The translations under genes were made by a program, and so were the position numbers. The notes under the pieces are model-generated. The model made no database searches and had not been told where the DNA came from. It worked only from the letters and a program-made list of their open reading frames with translations. Source: Flectonema sp. DT1601 (lineage: Eukaryota; Euglenozoa; Diplonemea; Diplonemida; Diplonemidae). From it: a stretch of 64,000 nt of DNA. Within the stretch, counting starts at the first letter, position 1; every line of letters begins with the position of its first letter. The stretch is taken from contig OZ025824.1 in NCBI GenBank assembly GCA_964019425.1, forward strand, positions 62,001 through 126,000. Direction: 5' to 3'. This document shows, piece by piece, positions 62,876 through 64,000 of the stretch.

Positions 62876-64000
62876 TTACATGCAGTACGGGTTTCGGCAC
62901 ATAGAGTTGCAGTTTTCTGGCTTTTGAAATAATAAGGAAGGTTGTGGACCTGGAGCGTAGGTGTCAACTAAGAAGTCCCACTGCTTCAATATACCATTCT
63001 TGTGTTCCATAAATCTAACTGGTGTCTGAGCTGCGTTAGGAAGAGTGTAATAATGATTGTCAAAAGCTCCCTGCTTAAACCATTCTTGAACAACTCTTCC
63101 GTTAATTGTGGTGTTTCCTAGAGCTTTGGCTGTACCATCACGAAGCCAATCCGATCTGATAGCTCCCATCTTCCCCTTCGAACACTTACAACAACCAGAT
63201 TCTGGTGAACTGATGTACGACCATCCGTCACTTGAGAAGATAACGTTACATGGCTGGCCGTATTTAACTCCTGCGATGTGCACACAGATTTCATCATCCT
63301 GACCAGCAGCGTGTTCGTAACGCTCAGCCTTGATGTCATCGTTGTAGTAGTAAAGGAACTCCCACTTTGGGTGTTTAGGAGAATCAGAAATGTCAGTCAT
63401 ATTAACCTTCACAGAGTACTCAGTCACTGAATCATTTCCTCCCCATCTCGGAAAGGTTTTGTCAGTGAACGGACCTGGAGCACCAGCAGTGTAGTGACAG
63501 CTTCCACAAGAGGCCTGCGACTTGTAGAGAGCTGTTGGGTTCTTACGCTCAGTCTGCGACACCTTCGGCATCAGAGGAATTCTCAATCCCTCGCTTATGA
63601 GGGTTTCACGAGCTTCATAAGGAATGTGATGGGCCCACATCATAACTGCTTGCGCACACTTTCCATCCCTCGTCATGTTGTAAGCCTCAGAGTGAAAGAC
63701 ACTCTCATCAGTTCCTTCATAAGAAATGAACGCTCTGTTGTCGTTACGCTTTTTGTAAATATCCATCAATGCTGATACGCTCTTCTTGTGTACCTTGTTG
63801 GTTATTTCATCTAATTCTGTGTGTGTTAAGTCCTCACAGGCAACTACCTCACCTCCGAGTTCCTTCACATTCTTGGCAACGTATTTGCTGATTGTCGGGA
63901 AAACATCGGATGGCGAACTCGCTGCAACAGCAGAATCAGAACCAGGTTTGCTGGTGTAGGCGCGAGTCAGGTCGGTTTGCTCTAAAGTCGCAGAGCAACT
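62876..64000 (-). CDS. Secreted cysteine-rich protein C, copy 3 (C3), 5' end outside window
   Basis: 374 residues are visible, beginning SCSATLEQTD at the window edge, so about 13 signal-peptide residues are missing. From 64000 down to about 63555 the DNA is near-identical to C1 and C2. Below that it diverges throughout: CGSCH motif (still CxxCH), YYYNDDIKAERYEHAAGQDD, GCCKCSKGKMGAIRSDWLRD, EWFKQGAFDNHYYTLPNAAQ, ending SMCRNPYCM. The cysteine pattern and the WLRDG and NTTINGR blocks are retained, so this is a functional-looking but older paralogue whose N-terminal half has been homogenised with the others. Confidence 0.85.
   Translation of the reverse strand, partial: SCSATLEQTDLTRAYTSKPGSDSAVAASSPSDVFPTISKYVAKNVKELGGEVVACEDLTHTELDEITNKVHKKSVSALMDIYKKRNDNRAFISYEGTDESVFHSEAYNMTRDGKCAQAVMMWAHHIPYEARETLISEGLRIPLMPKVSQTERKNPTALYKSQASCGSCHYTAGAPGPFTDKTFPRWGGNDSVTEYSVKVNMTDISDSPKHPKWEFLYYYNDDIKAERYEHAAGQDDEICVHIAGVKYGQPCNVIFSSDGWSYISSPESGCCKCSKGKMGAIRSDWLRDGTAKALGNTTINGRVVQEWFKQGAFDNHYYTLPNAAQTPVRFMEHKNGILKQWDFLVDTYAPGPQPSLLFQKPENCNSMCRNPYCM

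Overview
The window comes from the nuclear genome of a eukaryote, probably a free-living or commensal protist. At least five genes carry short GT-AG introns (49-73 nt, four of them with a GTATG donor). The gene set is eukaryotic: histone stem-loop binding protein, PUB and F-box proteins, lysosomal-type beta-mannosidase, a Janus/PHPT1 phosphatase and a cyclophilin. No rRNA, tRNA, CRISPR array or identifiable transposase gene was found. The lineage cannot be named from sequence alone.

Layout. (1) 1-677: 5' part of a cyclophilin gene that runs off the left edge. (2) 759-18705: a recent tandem array of about two and a quarter units of 7.9-8.4 kb. Each full unit carries two paralogous secreted cysteine-rich proteins (A and B), giving A1-B1-A2-B2-A3. 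They are separated by long non-coding stretches with microsatellites and a ~30-nt periodic repeat. (3) 18706-21034: T-rich gene-poor DNA. (4) 21035-57993: a compact cluster of mostly housekeeping or regulatory genes: SLBP, a histidine phosphatase, small proteins, an F-box protein, a beta-lactamase-like serine hydrolase, a helical-repeat protein, an EF-hand protein, a PUB/charged-repeat protein, beta-mannosidase, PHPT1-like, a type I membrane protein with bacterial-style repeats, an ADP-ribosyltransferase/coiled-coil protein, two uncharacterised large proteins and a lipoxygenase. (5) 58777-64000: a second tandem array, three copies of another secreted Cys-rich protein, the last cut by the right edge.

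Every gene that can be supported lies on the minus strand, and most start codons sit 2-60 nt downstream of a pyrimidine-tract/AG signal that looks like a 3' splice site. This raises the possibility of unidirectional polycistronic transcription with trans-splicing. 5' UTR introns, or pyrimidine-rich transcription starts, are the alternatives.

The most unusual items are the two tandem secreted-protein arrays (one near-identical, one a mosaic of conserved and diversified blocks), an R-S-E type ADP-ribosyltransferase fused to a long coiled coil, a PHPT1-like enzyme with a cysteine-rich insertion, a lipoxygenase with a non-PLAT N-terminal domain, and a duplicated orphan promoter plus start codon in the second array. 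Identities between copies are by eye; no alignment or database search was run.
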